The translations under genes were made by a program, and so were the position numbers. Source: Pectobacterium sp013449375 (GTDB lineage: Bacteria; Pseudomonadota; Gammaproteobacteria; Enterobacterales; Enterobacteriaceae). Taken from it: 64,000 nucleotides of DNA. Below, piece by piece: positions 43,132 through 52,409 of this stretch. The notes beneath the pieces were generated by a model. The model searched no databases and was not told where the DNA came from. It saw only the letters and a program-made list of their open reading frames with translations. Numbering within the stretch: position 1 is the first letter of the stretch; every line of letters starts with the position of its first letter. The stretch lies in NCBI RefSeq assembly GCF_048593165.1, contig NZ_CP184271.1; one strand, 5' to 3'.

Positions 43132-44205
43132 TTAACGGCGATAATTTTTCTGTGCGGTATTCACTTTGTACAGATAGCGGCGTGATTCGGCAGACGGATG
43201 TTTGGTCGTCAGCGTTTGATAGACATCGCTCGGCGACATACTGTTGATAATGCCTACGGCGCGATCCCGATCGTTGGAGAAGACGCGCAACACGCTGCCT
43301 GCGCCACCGTTATACGCGGTGATGACGGCATAGCGTCTTGATGTTGGGTTTTCAATGCCAGCCAGATAGCTGTTCTTCAGAATCGACAAATAGGCCGTGC
43401 CCGCGTCGATGTTTTGTTCTGGATCGAACAGGTAACTGCGGCTCGGCTGTCCCCATTTCCCTTTCATCTTGAAGACATCGCGCCCCGCGCTGTGCTGTAC
43501 CACCTGCATTAGACCCAACGCATCGGAACGGCTGACGGCGTAAGGGTTGAAGCTCGACTCTGTCTGCATAATCGCCAGAATCAACGACTCTTCAATACCG
43601 TAACGCTCGGAGGCTTTCCGCACCAGCGGCAGGTATTTGTGTGCACGCTTATCCAGGTGGTTCGGCACAAGCTGGATCGTGACCGACCAGATAACATGCA
43701 GGCCGGAAGTCCGTTTTTGCAGACGGTTCTGGAGCAGATAATCCGCGAAGCTGGCGGCACGCCCTTCCCAGCGGATCGGCTGTCCGGTGTTATCCAGCAC
43801 CTGACCATACAGCAGCGGTTCGCGGCTGATCTGAATATCATTAGCGTCGGAATACAGGTCGGTGTTACTGGCGTCATCGCCCATTAACAGGGTGGTGATA
43901 ATCGCCTGGCGCAGGCTGGCAACGGAATTGGTCGCCGAAATGGTTTCAATCGTGATAGAACCGGCATCAAAGTTGATGTGGCTACGCGTCTGATATTGAT
44001 CGGTATATTTGACGTAGTCTTTCGGACCGGCGATCAGAACTTCATTCATACCCCAGATATTTTCGATGTTGTGGGCAAATTGCCCCATCAAAATATCGAA
44101 GGCATTAGTATCCTTGATAAACTCTTCGTTGTCGGCATTCCCTTTGTTTCCCGAACAGGAAACCAGCAGCGGTGCAATCACCAGCAAAGCTAACATTTTC
44201 TTCAT
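43132..44205 (-). CDS. mltC: Membrane-bound lytic transglycosylase MltC
   Basis: 357 residues from the ATG at 44205. The N-terminus KKMLALLVIAPLLVSCSG is a lipoprotein signal with Cys at the lipobox. The N-terminal DUF3393 part (GMNEVLIAGPKDYVKYTDQY) precedes the Slt domain: ESLILAIMQTESSFNPYAVS (catalytic Glu), SDALGLMQVVQHSAGRD, and ITAYNGGAGSVLRVF. It cleaves murein to 1,6-anhydro-muropeptides. It lies 52 bp after yggX in the mutY-yggX-mltC cluster, the E. coli order. Confidence 0.95.
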   Translation of the reverse strand: MKKMLALLVIAPLLVSCSGNKGNADNEEFIKDTNAFDILMGQFAHNIENIWGMNEVLIAGPKDYVKYTDQYQTRSHINFDAGSITIETISATNSVASLRQAIITTLLMGDDASNTDLYSDANDIQISREPLLYGQVLDNTGQPIRWEGRAASFADYLLQNRLQKRTSGLHVIWSVTIQLVPNHLDKRAHKYLPLVRKASERYGIEESLILAIMQTESSFNPYAVSRSDALGLMQVVQHSAGRDVFKMKGKWGQPSRSYLFDPEQNIDAGTAYLSILKNSYLAGIENPTSRRYAVITAYNGGAGSVLRVFSNDRDRAVGIINSMSPSDVYQTLTTKHPSAESRRYLYKVNTAQKNYRR

Positions 44206-44257
44206 ATAACAAGCCGTGTCGGAATAGGGACGTAAACGGGCCCGAAAGCCCGCCATT

Positions 44258-44530
44258 TTAGTGACTCGGAGGCGTATAGCCTTCGATGTGTACGTCCTTC
44301 CCCTCAAACAGGAATTTGATCATTTCCTGTTCCAGCAGCTTACGGTCGTCAACGTTCATCATGCTGAGTTTTTTCTCGTTGATCAGCATCGTTTGCTTGG
44401 TTTGCCACTGCCCCCAGGCGTCTTTAGATATTTCGTTATAGATACGCTTGCCCAGATCGCCGGGATAGAGCTGGAAATCCTGCCCTTCGGCGTCGCGTTG
44501 TAAAAAAGTACAAAAAATCGTTCTGCTCAT
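44258..44530 (-). CDS. yggX: YggX iron-trafficking / oxidative-damage protection protein
   Basis: 90 residues: SRTIFCTFLQRDAEGQDFQL, YPGDLGKRIYNEISKDAWGQ, WQTKQTMLINEKKLSMMNVD, and the end EGYTPPSH. It is conserved in length and sequence with E. coli YggX, including the N-terminal Cys. It helps protect iron-sulfur proteins such as MutY. The start overlaps the mutY stop (ATGA), so the genes are coupled. Confidence 0.96.
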   Translation of the reverse strand: MSRTIFCTFLQRDAEGQDFQLYPGDLGKRIYNEISKDAWGQWQTKQTMLINEKKLSMMNVDDRKLLEQEMIKFLFEGKDVHIEGYTPPSH

Positions 44531-45630
44531 GCTTCTTCCTCATCAATTGCGCAGGCATTCAAACGTGTAGACTGTGGGTGAGCCAGCTCCCTCAGCAGGC
44601 GTTCTACTGGGGCGGCCAGTCCGACAGACGGCGGCTGCGCTAAGTTATACCAGAGACCCGCATCGTCATCCATGCAGGACCTGTTTTGTGAGCGATCGGT
44701 CTGCGATACGTCCAGCCAGAGCGGAACGATATCCAGATGAAAATGGCTAAAGGTATGGCGGAACGCGACAAGCTGTTGCAATCCATCAGGATTCAGACCG
44801 CGTTGTTGCAGCCAGAGTTCCAATTCCCGACGTTCGCTGAACTGCGGGAAGCAAAATAGCCCGCCCCACAGACCCACGGCGGGGCGCTGTTGCAGCCAGA
44901 CCTGAGAGCCTTGCTGCATCAACAGGAACCAGCCCGTTTTCTCCGGCAGCGTCTGTTTTGGTTTCTTGCCGGGGTATTGCGCCCAACTGTGGTTGGCGTA
45001 CGCCATGCAACCCGTGTTCAGCGGGCACAGCTCGCACTTAGGGCGGCTACGGGTACAGACCATCGCCCCGAGATCCATCATCGCCTGATTAAACTGGCTG
45101 ACGCCCTCGGCTGGCGTGACCTCTTCACTCCGCGCCCACAGTTTCTTCTCGACCTCTTTCTTGCCTGGCCAGCCCTCAACGGCGTAGCAGCGTGCCAGCA
45201 CGCGCTTCACGTTGCCGTCGAGAATCGGGTAATGCTGGCCGAGAGAGAGCGACAGCACCGCGCCAGCGGTGGAACGCCCGACGCCCGGGAGCGCCGCGAC
45301 TTCATCAAACGTGGTGGGGAATTCACCGCCGTGGCGTGACACGATGGTCTGGGCCGCTTTGTGCAGGTTGCGCGCGCGGGCGTAGTAGCCCAGCCCGGTC
45401 CATAAGTGGAGCACGTCGTCCAGCGGCGCTGCCGCCAGCGCGCTCACATTGGGAAAACGTTCCATAAAGCGTTGGAAATAGGGAATAACCGTGGTGACCT
45501 GCGTTTGTTGCAACATCACTTCGGATAGCCATACTTTATAGGGAGTTTTCTCAAGCTGCCACGGCAGGGTTTTGCGGCCATAGCGTTGATACCAGTCCAG
45601 CACCTGATGGGCGAACTGTTGCGCTTGCAT
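44527..45630 (-). CDS. mutY: Adenine DNA glycosylase MutY
   Basis: 367 residues from MQAQQF (an extra upstream ATG codon at 45633 is possible). It removes A opposite 8-oxoG. LSEVMLQQTQV holds the catalytic Glu, LPGVGRSTAGAVLSLSL the helix-hairpin-helix, YPILDGNVKRVLARCYAVEG the catalytic Asp, and CTRSRPKCELCPLNTGC the C-X6-C-X2-C-X5-C iron-sulfur ligands. The C-terminal half is the MutT-like 8-oxoG reader ending near FRHTFSHFHLDIVPLWL. Divergent from trmB. Confidence 0.96.
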   Translation of the reverse strand: MQAQQFAHQVLDWYQRYGRKTLPWQLEKTPYKVWLSEVMLQQTQVTTVIPYFQRFMERFPNVSALAAAPLDDVLHLWTGLGYYARARNLHKAAQTIVSRHGGEFPTTFDEVAALPGVGRSTAGAVLSLSLGQHYPILDGNVKRVLARCYAVEGWPGKKEVEKKLWARSEEVTPAEGVSQFNQAMMDLGAMVCTRSRPKCELCPLNTGCMAYANHSWAQYPGKKPKQTLPEKTGWFLLMQQGSQVWLQQRPAVGLWGGLFCFPQFSERRELELWLQQRGLNPDGLQQLVAFRHTFSHFHLDIVPLWLDVSQTDRSQNRSCMDDDAGLWYNLAQPPSVGLAAPVERLLRELAHPQSTRLNACAIDEEEA

Positions 45631-45798
45631 CATAAAATGGGGTCACTATCCGACAGGTAAAAAGTTTGACAGCGATTCCAGCACAGAGTGAATGTGCTGT
45701 AAACCGGAACTTTCCGAGGCGGTGGGCTTGCTAAACCACGGTATCCTTGCATAATGCGCGTTTCCTTAACGAAATCGGACAGCAAGTAAGCACTCTTT

Positions 45799-46518
45799 AT
45801 GATTAACAACGTCATTTCACCGGAATTTGATGAAAATGGGCGCCCGATGCGTCGTATCCGCAGTTTTGTCCGCCGTCAGGGGCGTTTGACCAACGGGCAA
45901 CAGTTGGCGCTGGATAACTACTGGCCGGTGATGGGCGTGGAATATCAGACCGAGCTGGTAGATTTTAACGCACTATTTGGTCGTGACGCGCCAGTGGTGC
46001 TGGAAATTGGTTTTGGGATGGGCGCCTCGCTGGTAACGATGGCAGCACAACATCCTGAGCAGAATTTTCTCGGTATTGAAGTTCACCTTCCGGGCGTGGG
46101 GGCGTGTCTCGCTTCCGCACAGGAGGCGGGCATCAGCAATCTGCGCGTGATGTGCCACGATGCGATCGAAGTGCTGATGAAGATGATCCCGGACGGATCG
46201 CTGTCGATGGTTCAACTCTTCTTCCCTGACCCGTGGCATAAAGCCCGCCATAATAAACGCCGCATCGTCCAGGTGCCTTTCGTTGAACTGGTGCAAAGCA
46301 AGTTGAAGGTTGGCGGCGTGTTCCATATGGCAACTGATTGGGAACCTTATGCGCAACATATGCTCGAAGTGATGACGTCTGTCGCTGGGTACCGCAACCT
46401 TTCCGATAAGAATGACTACGTTGAGCGGCCGGATTCTCGACCGCTAACGAAATTTGAAGCGCGCGGCCAGCGTTTGGGGCATGGCGTATGGGATCTGATG
46501 TTTGAGAGGATAAAATAA
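45799..46518 (+). CDS. trmB: tRNA (guanine-N7-)-methyltransferase TrmB
   Basis: 239 residues. IRSFVRRQGRLTNGQQLAL opens the protein; VLEIGFGMGASLVTMAAQHP is the SAM motif, LGIEVHLPGVG the adjacent acidic loop, and MVQLFFPDPWHKARHNKRRI the signature of TrmB; it ends LTKFEARGQRLGHGVWDLMF. Makes m7G46 in tRNA. Divergent from mutY and followed one base later by yggL. Confidence 0.96.
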   Translation: MINNVISPEFDENGRPMRRIRSFVRRQGRLTNGQQLALDNYWPVMGVEYQTELVDFNALFGRDAPVVLEIGFGMGASLVTMAAQHPEQNFLGIEVHLPGVGACLASAQEAGISNLRVMCHDAIEVLMKMIPDGSLSMVQLFFPDPWHKARHNKRRIVQVPFVELVQSKLKVGGVFHMATDWEPYAQHMLEVMTSVAGYRNLSDKNDYVERPDSRPLTKFEARGQRLGHGVWDLMFERIK

Positions 46519-46519
46519 A

Positions 46520-46864
46520 ATGGCACAAGCTCGTAGTCGTCGTTTACGTAAAAAACTGCACATTGATGAGTTTCAGGAATTAGGCTTTTCGGTCAGCTTC
46601 CGCTTTCCTGAAGGCACTAACGTGGAAGACATCGATCAACTGATGGATAAGTTCGTTGATGAGGTGATTGAACCACAGGGTCTGGCATTTGAAGGCAGCG
46701 GTTATCTGTACTGGGAAGGTCTCATCTGTTTGCAAAAACTGGGTCACTGTACTGAAGAGCACCGCCAACTGGTTAGTCGCTGGTTGGAAGAACAGAAACT
46801 GACTGATGTGAAAGTCAGCGATCTGTTCGATATCTGGTGGGATCTGCCAGAAAACCTGTTGTAA
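46520..46864 (+). CDS. yggL: YggL family protein (DUF469)
   Basis: 114 residues: MAQARSRRLRKKLHIDEFQE, LGFSVSFRFPEGTNVEDIDQ, FVDEVIEPQGLAFEGSGYLY, SDLFDIWWDLPENLL. This is the conserved YggL protein of gammaproteobacteria; the E. coli homologue has been linked to ribosomes. Its ribosome site GAGGAT is inside the last codons of trmB, so the genes are coupled. Confidence 0.95.
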   Translation: MAQARSRRLRKKLHIDEFQELGFSVSFRFPEGTNVEDIDQLMDKFVDEVIEPQGLAFEGSGYLYWEGLICLQKLGHCTEEHRQLVSRWLEEQKLTDVKVSDLFDIWWDLPENLL

Positions 46865-46926
46865 TTTTTGCTTCAGTAAAAGCAGAAGAGCTTTGGTTTA
46901 CGCCAACGCGTTAAGCTAAGTAAAGA

Positions 46927-46956
46927 AACGCCTGTGCGGATGATGGCTCAGGCGTT
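46927..46956 (+). terminator. Hairpin after yggL
   Basis: AACGCCTG pairs with CAGGCGTT over a 14-base loop; only a weak T-run follows. Confidence 0.45.
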
Positions 46957-47022
46957 ATCCGCCTCATCAAAAGGCACATTGCCGCTTTCTCGCCACTGCC
47001 GTTGTTTTCTTCAGGAGAAAAT

Positions 47023-47736
47023 ATGTCGCGTAAAATGACCTTGGGTTTATTGATGTTGCTGTCCTGGCAAGCGCAGGCAGCTTACCAGTGCAACGTGAAC
47101 CCGCAGGACGACATCATTATCAGTCCGCAGCACGTACAGGTCGTGGGTGCCAGCGGTAATTTACAGCTTTCCCCGCAGGGCGACATCGTCCGTAACGGTA
47201 CGCCGCTGACCCTGAACGCCGAACAGCGCCAGAAAGCCAAAGCCTATCAGGCGGATATACGCCAGCAACTGCCGTGGATCGATCAGGGGGCGCAACAGCA
47301 TCTGGAAAAAGCGCGCGTCGCGCTGGATAACGTGATCGTGCGGGAGCTCGGCAACGACAGCAATGTACGTAACCGTCTGACTACGCTGGATAAACAGCTC
47401 AAACAGCAGATGAACCGTATTATCGAACACCGCAGTGATGGTCTGACGTTCCACCATCAGGCGATTAAACAGGTTGAGCAAGATGGCAAGCAGATTGTGC
47501 AGCAAAGCATGGGCGGCGTCTTGCAGGATAGCCTGAACGAGATGGGCGTAAAACAGATGTCTAGCGGCGGTAACCCGCTACAGGCAATGATGGGCAACCT
47601 CGGCGGTTTGCAGAAAGCGATTCAGGCCGAGTGGAATAATCAGGAACTGGAGTTCCAGCGTTTTGGTAATGACGTATGCAGTCGCGTGACGTCATTGGAA
47701 AACCAGCGCAAGAACCTGCTGCAAACGCTGAAGTAA
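47023..47736 (+). CDS. yggN: YggN family periplasmic protein (DUF2884)
   Basis: 237 residues from the ATG at 47023 (AGGAG upstream). Signal peptide MTLGLLMLLSWQAQAAYQC; the mature chain has an early Cys (YQCNVNPQDD), IISPQHVQVVGASGNLQLSP, and a long helical, Gln-rich region (QRQKAKAYQADIRQQLPWID; KQQMNRIIEHRSDGLTFHHQ). Matches YggN/DUF2884 of enterobacteria; no biochemical function known. A strong terminator follows. Confidence 0.9.
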   Translation: MSRKMTLGLLMLLSWQAQAAYQCNVNPQDDIIISPQHVQVVGASGNLQLSPQGDIVRNGTPLTLNAEQRQKAKAYQADIRQQLPWIDQGAQQHLEKARVALDNVIVRELGNDSNVRNRLTTLDKQLKQQMNRIIEHRSDGLTFHHQAIKQVEQDGKQIVQQSMGGVLQDSLNEMGVKQMSSGGNPLQAMMGNLGGLQKAIQAEWNNQELEFQRFGNDVCSRVTSLENQRKNLLQTLK

Positions 47737-47815
47737 TCGTTCAGCGTTTTTGTTCACGTCTTGTTTTTTGAATGCCTTGTTTTGTGAATGAATTGTTTGT
47801 GTGAACCCATTAAAG

Positions 47816-47838
47816 AAAACCGGGCAGTGCCCGGTTTT
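47816..47838. terminator. Bidirectional terminator between yggN and tas
   Basis: AAAACCGGGCA pairs exactly with TGCCCGGTTTT with almost no loop, flanked by A and T runs. Confidence 0.85.
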
Positions 47839-47843
47839 GTCGT

Positions 47844-48905
47844 TTACGGTGCTGGGAACGTGAACCGACGGTGGATCGCTTCCAGTTCATCAAGGATCTC
47901 GCTGTCCAGCGTCAGATTTTGGCTGTCGAGGTTGATTTGTAACTGCTCCAGCGTGGTCGCACCTAACAACGTGCTGGCGACGAACGGCTGCTGACGCACA
48001 AATGCCAATGCCATTTGCGCCGGATTCAAACCGTGCTTTTGCGCCAGCGCCACGTACTCGGCAACGGCCGCCTGAGCTTGCGGGCCGGTATAGCGGGTGA
48101 AGCGGCTAAATAGCGTGTTGCGCGCGTTAGCGGGTTTTGCGCCATTCAGGTATTTACCCGTCAGCGTACCGAATGCCAGTGACGAATAGGCGAGAAGTTC
48201 TACGCCTTCATGTTGGCTGATTTCCGCTAAGCCGACTTCAAAACTGCGGTTCAGCAGGCTGTAGGGGTTCTGGATCGACACAATGCGCGGCAGATCGTGT
48301 TTTTCCGCCAAATGCAGATAGCGCATCACGCCCCACGGGGTTTCGTTGGAAACGCCGATGTAGCGAATCTTACCGGCACGCACCTGTTCATTCAGTGCTT
48401 CCAGCGTTTCCAGCAGCGTAACGACCGGTTTGTCGTCAGTATATTGCGATCTGCTATCAGTATATTGATAGTTCAGCTTGCCAAAACAGTTGGTCTGGCG
48501 CTGTGGCCAATGCAACTGATAAAGGTCGATATAGTCAGTGTTCAAGCGTTGCAGACTGGCGTCCAGCGCAGCACGGATATTTTTTCTGTCTAGCGCCTGC
48601 TGTGGGCGGATGCTGTGATCGTTTCCGCGCACAGGGCCGGAGACTTTGCTCGCCACAATCAGTTTTTCACGGCCGCCACGGGATTTCAGCCAGGAACCGA
48701 TATAGCTCTCGGTTAACCCCTGTGTTTCCGGGCGTGGAGGAACGGCGTACATTTCTGCTGTGTCAATCAGGTTAACACCTGCGGCAATGGCGTGATCTAA
48801 CTGAGCATGAGCGTCTGCTTCGCTGTTCTGTTCGCCAAAGGTCATCGTACCAAGACCCAGCACGCTCACTTCTAAAGAACTATGGGGAATACGGTGATAT
48901 TGCAT
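47844..48905 (-). CDS. tas: Aldo/keto reductase Tas
   Basis: 353 residues, NADP(H)-dependent AKR barrel. QYHRIPHSSLEVSVLGLGTM, TFGEQNSEADAHAQLDHAIA, the catalytic Asp-Tyr segment LIDTAEMYAVPPRPETQGL, KLIVASKVSGPVRGND (Lys), DYIDLYQLHWPQRQTNCFG (His) and FVRQQPFVASTLLGATTLEQ all match E. coli Tas. It has seven extra residues from a tandem 21-bp duplication (YTDSRSQ-YTD). Convergent with yggN. Confidence 0.95.
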   Translation of the reverse strand: MQYHRIPHSSLEVSVLGLGTMTFGEQNSEADAHAQLDHAIAAGVNLIDTAEMYAVPPRPETQGLTESYIGSWLKSRGGREKLIVASKVSGPVRGNDHSIRPQQALDRKNIRAALDASLQRLNTDYIDLYQLHWPQRQTNCFGKLNYQYTDSRSQYTDDKPVVTLLETLEALNEQVRAGKIRYIGVSNETPWGVMRYLHLAEKHDLPRIVSIQNPYSLLNRSFEVGLAEISQHEGVELLAYSSLAFGTLTGKYLNGAKPANARNTLFSRFTRYTGPQAQAAVAEYVALAQKHGLNPAQMALAFVRQQPFVASTLLGATTLEQLQINLDSQNLTLDSEILDELEAIHRRFTFPAP

Positions 48906-49110
48906 TGCCAGCTTCCTTATGTCTGAAAATAGCAGGTGTCTTTCTCCTCATTTCCGCATGATTTTCTGCGATTCCAATGAATTTGGGAGAACACACCTGA
49001 ATTTGACTATAACGAAGCCGCAGCGAGTGGGGAAGTCTCTTCTGTTACCCTTTTGTGGGATTTTGTTAGAGAACGTCGCCCGATGGGGGGAGAACGGGCT
49101 AACGTTGCCC

Positions 49111-49329
49111 TTAGCGCTGAACGATTTGGGAAACTTGGTCGCTGTTGATCTGTTTCTGATTACCTTGCTCATCGATATAGCTGAGAAGCCCGGTATCTTT
49201 ATCCAGCACGGGTTTTCCCTGCGTTAGAAGCATTTGCCCCTCTTTTGTCGCCATTACGTAGTCGCTGGAACAGCCCGCAAGGGTAAATAATAACGCCAGT
49301 GCCACTGCGATTTTCATCCGTACTTTCAT
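49111..49329 (-). CDS. ygdR: YgdI/YgdR family lipoprotein
   Basis: 72 residues. Lipoprotein signal with lipobox LAGC (ALALLFTLAGCSSDYVMATK), then a small SH3-like domain: EGQMLLTQGKPVLDKDTGLL, SYIDEQGNQKQINSDQVSQI. Same size and sequence type as E. coli YgdR; function unknown. An alternative start at the in-frame ATG four codons in is possible. Confidence 0.9.
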   Translation of the reverse strand: MKVRMKIAVALALLFTLAGCSSDYVMATKEGQMLLTQGKPVLDKDTGLLSYIDEQGNQKQINSDQVSQIVQR

Positions 49330-49503
49330 CGTATTAACCCGTTAATAAATGCAAAAACTTAAGTGAGTCTAGCAAAGGGTTGAGAGGGATAACGTAGGAA
49401 TAATGGAAAAAATGCGTGTTGGGGGCGTTAATTTTGTGTAATCAGGCGGCTGGTGGCCGCCTGATTAGGTCGCTTGGCGTTTTGAGCGCTCACTCTGTGG
49501 CGA

Positions 49504-50220
49504 TCAGTGTGCCGTTTTCTCTTTTTTACTGCGCAGTAGGTTCAGCGCCTCGACGGACATTGAGAAGAACATGGCGAAGTAGATATAGCCTTTCGGTACG
49601 TGAACGTCGAAGCTTTCCAGAATCAGGGTGAACCCGACCAGAATCAGGAACGACAAGGCTAGCATTTTGACGGACGGGTGGCGTTCGACAAACTCACCGA
49701 TAGGACGTGCGGAGAACATCATGACTCCAACGGCGATAACGACGGCTGCCATCATAATGAACAGATGATCAGACAGGCCAACGGCGGTGATCACTGAGTC
49801 CAGACTGAAGATAATATCCAGCAGCATGATTTGCACAATCGCGCCAAAGAAAGAGTACATCTTGGAAGTATGGTCTTCTGAACCGCCTTCGACGGTTTCG
49901 TGAATTTCCTTGCTCGATTTCCAGATCAGGAATAGTCCCCCGAAGAACAAAATCAGATCGCGCGTGGAAATCTCGTTGTCGAATACGGTAAACAGCGGGT
50001 CAGTCAAACGCATGACCCAGGCAATGGAAGCGAGCAGCCCCAAACGCATCAACATCGCCCCCATCAGCCCGATGCGGCGTGCTTTGTTTTGTTGGGCTTT
50101 AGGCAGTTTGGCGACAACCAGAGACAGGAAAATAATGTTATCGATCCCAAGAACGATTTCCAGAATAGTCAGCGTTCCCAATGCCAACCATGCGTTCGGA
50201 TCAACAATCCAATCAAACAT
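49504..50220 (-). CDS. ygdQ: TerC-family membrane protein YgdQ
   Basis: 238 residues with seven hydrophobic segments. LTILEIVLGIDNIIFLSLVV and LLDIIFSLDSVITAVGLSDH carry the paired acidic membrane motifs (GIDN; SLDSV) of TerC proteins, and ERHPSVKMLALSFLILVGFT follows. Matches E. coli YgdQ. TerC proteins are linked to metal (Mn) export and to metalation of exported proteins. Confidence 0.93.
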   Translation of the reverse strand: MFDWIVDPNAWLALGTLTILEIVLGIDNIIFLSLVVAKLPKAQQNKARRIGLMGAMLMRLGLLASIAWVMRLTDPLFTVFDNEISTRDLILFFGGLFLIWKSSKEIHETVEGGSEDHTSKMYSFFGAIVQIMLLDIIFSLDSVITAVGLSDHLFIMMAAVVIAVGVMMFSARPIGEFVERHPSVKMLALSFLILVGFTLILESFDVHVPKGYIYFAMFFSMSVEALNLLRSKKEKTAH

Positions 50221-50471
50221 TATATCAATACACCTTAAACGAAACGTAAACGATATTATACTCTGCCAGCTTGGTGCGTAGGCAAGCGAAAGTGTGATGT
50301 CGTGAAGATATACTCGTCATATCTCGCATTGTGCCCCCTGTGCTGGCGTCCCTTTTGCTCTGGTTTTTTATCTGGGCCGGCGTCAGGCTTTTCCCAGGCC
50401 ACATTCTCTTGCCGCAATAAGATCAGTGTACGACGAAGTATCGTACTGATGAAGCATAGCGCTCATGAAAC

Positions 50472-51167
50472 TCAGTTGCTGAGCTGCATAAAGTGGCGAG
50501 CCAGCAGCGGCGCGGTAAAGGTTTTTTTCAGATAGAACCCGCGGGGTAGCGTCAGAATTGGCTGACCAAATTCTCCGATGGCCTCCGTTAAGGCACGGCT
50601 ATTTGCCGCTTTGGGGCGTAACTGTAGCACTTCGCCATGCCGGGCGGTGATGCTTTCTACCTGGCCAAGCACGATCAGGTCCATCAACTCTTCCCAATCG
50701 CAGCGCAGCTGTTCCTCTTCTTCTTCGCTGGGGCTCCAGATCAGCGGTGTGCCAACACGGCGTTCCCCTAGTGGAATGTGCCGCGATCCTTCAACCGGAA
50801 TCCATAGCACCCGTGCGAGCTTGTGTCGTACGTGACTGCTTTCCCACGTAACGCCGCTGTTGCCTGTTAACGGCGCAACGCAAACGAAAGTGGTTTCCAG
50901 TGGTTTACCTTGTTCATCAATCGGAATGGTTTTTAGCTCAACGCCGATGTCAGGGAAATCCTGCTCGGGCTTGCTGCCTGCGCTGGCTCCCAGAAAACGC
51001 TCCAGCAGAACGCCAATCCAGCCTTTATCGCGTTTCAGGTTGGCGGGAAGCGGCAGGCGAGCGATGTCCGCCAATTCCGCGAGATTGTAACCAGCGAGGG
51101 ATTGCGCGCGTTCCAGCAAGGCTTGCTCGTGTGGCGGCGCAGTCGTGTGAACCCTAGGTGAATTCAT
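50472..51167 (-). CDS. mutH: DNA mismatch repair endonuclease MutH
   Basis: 231 residues from the ATG at 51167; the frame extends further upstream but that part has no family similarity. NLKRDKGWIGVLLERFLGAS, AGSKPEQDFPDIGVELKTIP (catalytic Asp, Glu-x-Lys), VCVAPLTGNSGVTWESSHVR, KLARVLWIPVEGSRHIPLG and LTLPRGFYLKKTFTAPLLAR match E. coli MutH. It nicks the unmethylated strand at hemimethylated GATC. Divergent from rppH across a DnaA-box-rich region. Confidence 0.96.
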   Translation of the reverse strand: MNSPRVHTTAPPHEQALLERAQSLAGYNLAELADIARLPLPANLKRDKGWIGVLLERFLGASAGSKPEQDFPDIGVELKTIPIDEQGKPLETTFVCVAPLTGNSGVTWESSHVRHKLARVLWIPVEGSRHIPLGERRVGTPLIWSPSEEEEEQLRCDWEELMDLIVLGQVESITARHGEVLQLRPKAANSRALTEAIGEFGQPILTLPRGFYLKKTFTAPLLARHFMQLSN

Positions 51168-51863
51168 TGCATATCGCTCTATATTTTTCCGCTCAAAAAA
51201 AATACAACAGATGGGGAATACCCATGCACAGCCTGCAAGACGGTGGAGAAAAACAATAATAGCATGATTCGTAGCGTTTTTTTTCAGTGTGATGGTGATC
51301 ACTTTGCCGAGTTTTGCAAACTGTTCACGTATAGCCACCGACAATAAACAGGATCTTACACTAGGTTATCCACAGATTTCTTGGATAACCCACATAAACA
51401 TGAATTACTGGTTCGATTTACAGCCTTGACTCTCGGTTACTTTGCTGTTTTTGCCTATTTATTGCCTGACTTTGAGGCATTACCTGTGGATAAAAACGGC
51501 ATAGTGCGATCTTTCGCCAATCTTGCATTGTATGCCATTTGAACAAAAATAAAGGGGGCTATATTGCCAATAACATGGGATGTAATTTTATGAATAAAAA
51601 GCACTATTTTTTAATTTATAGTAATATTTTTTCTTCATGAGAAATGAGTTTTACTCACTTCTTCATGGGTTCTGCACAAAGATGTCCACAGAAAAAGTGA
51701 ATAAATTGCGCATTTCAGCCTTCACATGTTTATAACTTTGATCTTATCTGTGGGTTATCTTACTTTTATTAGTATCACATGCTTTCTAAGCAGTGGTTTA
51801 CCGCCTGACGGGAGTGTGAAACAATCAGGTCATCTTTGCATTGATGTTTATTGAGGTAGTCCG
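51168..51863. other. mutH-rppH intergenic region
   Basis: About 700 bp, AT-rich, without a plausible gene. It holds the DARS2-like DnaA-box cluster plus the promoter regions of mutH and rppH. Confidence 0.6.
51360..51760. promoter_or_regulatory. DARS2-like DnaA-reactivating region (mutH-rppH gap)
   Basis: In E. coli DARS2 lies between mutH and the rppH (nudH/ygdP) gene. The same gap here has perfect DnaA boxes TTATCCACA at 51366-51374 and, inverted, at 51485-51493, plus a near-box TTATCCAAG inverted at 51380-51388 that faces the first box five bases away. Degenerate boxes occur at 51682-51690 and 51749-51757. DnaA-ATP regeneration is inferred from synteny and box content. Confidence 0.7.
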
Positions 51864-52397
51864 GTGATCGATGATGATGGCTACCGCCCAAACGTTGGTA
51901 TTGTAATCTGTAATCGGCAGGGACAGGTGATGTGGGCTCGGCGCTATGGTCAGCACTCCTGGCAGTTTCCTCAGGGGGGGATTAACCCCGGTGAAAGTGC
52001 TGAGCAGGCGATGTACCGCGAACTGTTTGAAGAAGTCGGGTTAAGAAAAAAGGATGTGCGCGTACTGGCATCTACCCGTAACTGGTTACGCTATAAATTA
52101 CCAAAGCGTTTGGTGCGTTGGGATACAAAACCGGTCTGTATCGGCCAAAAGCAGAAATGGTTTTTGCTACAGTTGATGTGTAATGAGTCGGATATCAATA
52201 TGCAAAGCAGCGGCACGCCGGAATTTGATGGCTGGCGTTGGGTGAGTTACTGGTATCCGGTACGTCAGGTCGTCTCTTTTAAGCGAGATGTGTATCGTCG
52301 CGTGATGAAGGAATTTATCAACCCGGTGATACTGCTTCAGGAGAGTGTTGCGGCTCGGGTGGCGACCCCATCTGGTCCCCGGCGAAAAAGAGGGTAA
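51864..52397 (+). CDS. rppH: RNA pyrophosphohydrolase RppH
   Basis: 177 residues, start GTG preceded by GAGGTAG. YRPNVGIVICNRQGQVMWAR opens the protein; the Nudix box is QGGINPGESAEQAMYRELFE then EVGL. The region NWLRYKLPKRLVRWDTKPVC and VSYWYPVRQVVSFKRDVYRR is conserved with E. coli RppH, which removes 5' pyrophosphate from mRNA to start decay. ptsP follows after 12 bp, as in E. coli. Confidence 0.97.
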   Translation: MIDDDGYRPNVGIVICNRQGQVMWARRYGQHSWQFPQGGINPGESAEQAMYRELFEEVGLRKKDVRVLASTRNWLRYKLPKRLVRWDTKPVCIGQKQKWFLLQLMCNESDINMQSSGTPEFDGWRWVSYWYPVRQVVSFKRDVYRRVMKEFINPVILLQESVAARVATPSGPRRKRG

Positions 52398-52409
52398 TTC
52401 AGGCACATT

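Noticed and set aside
51168..51344. N-terminal extension of mutH
   Set aside because: It has no similarity to MutH, which normally begins near 51167.
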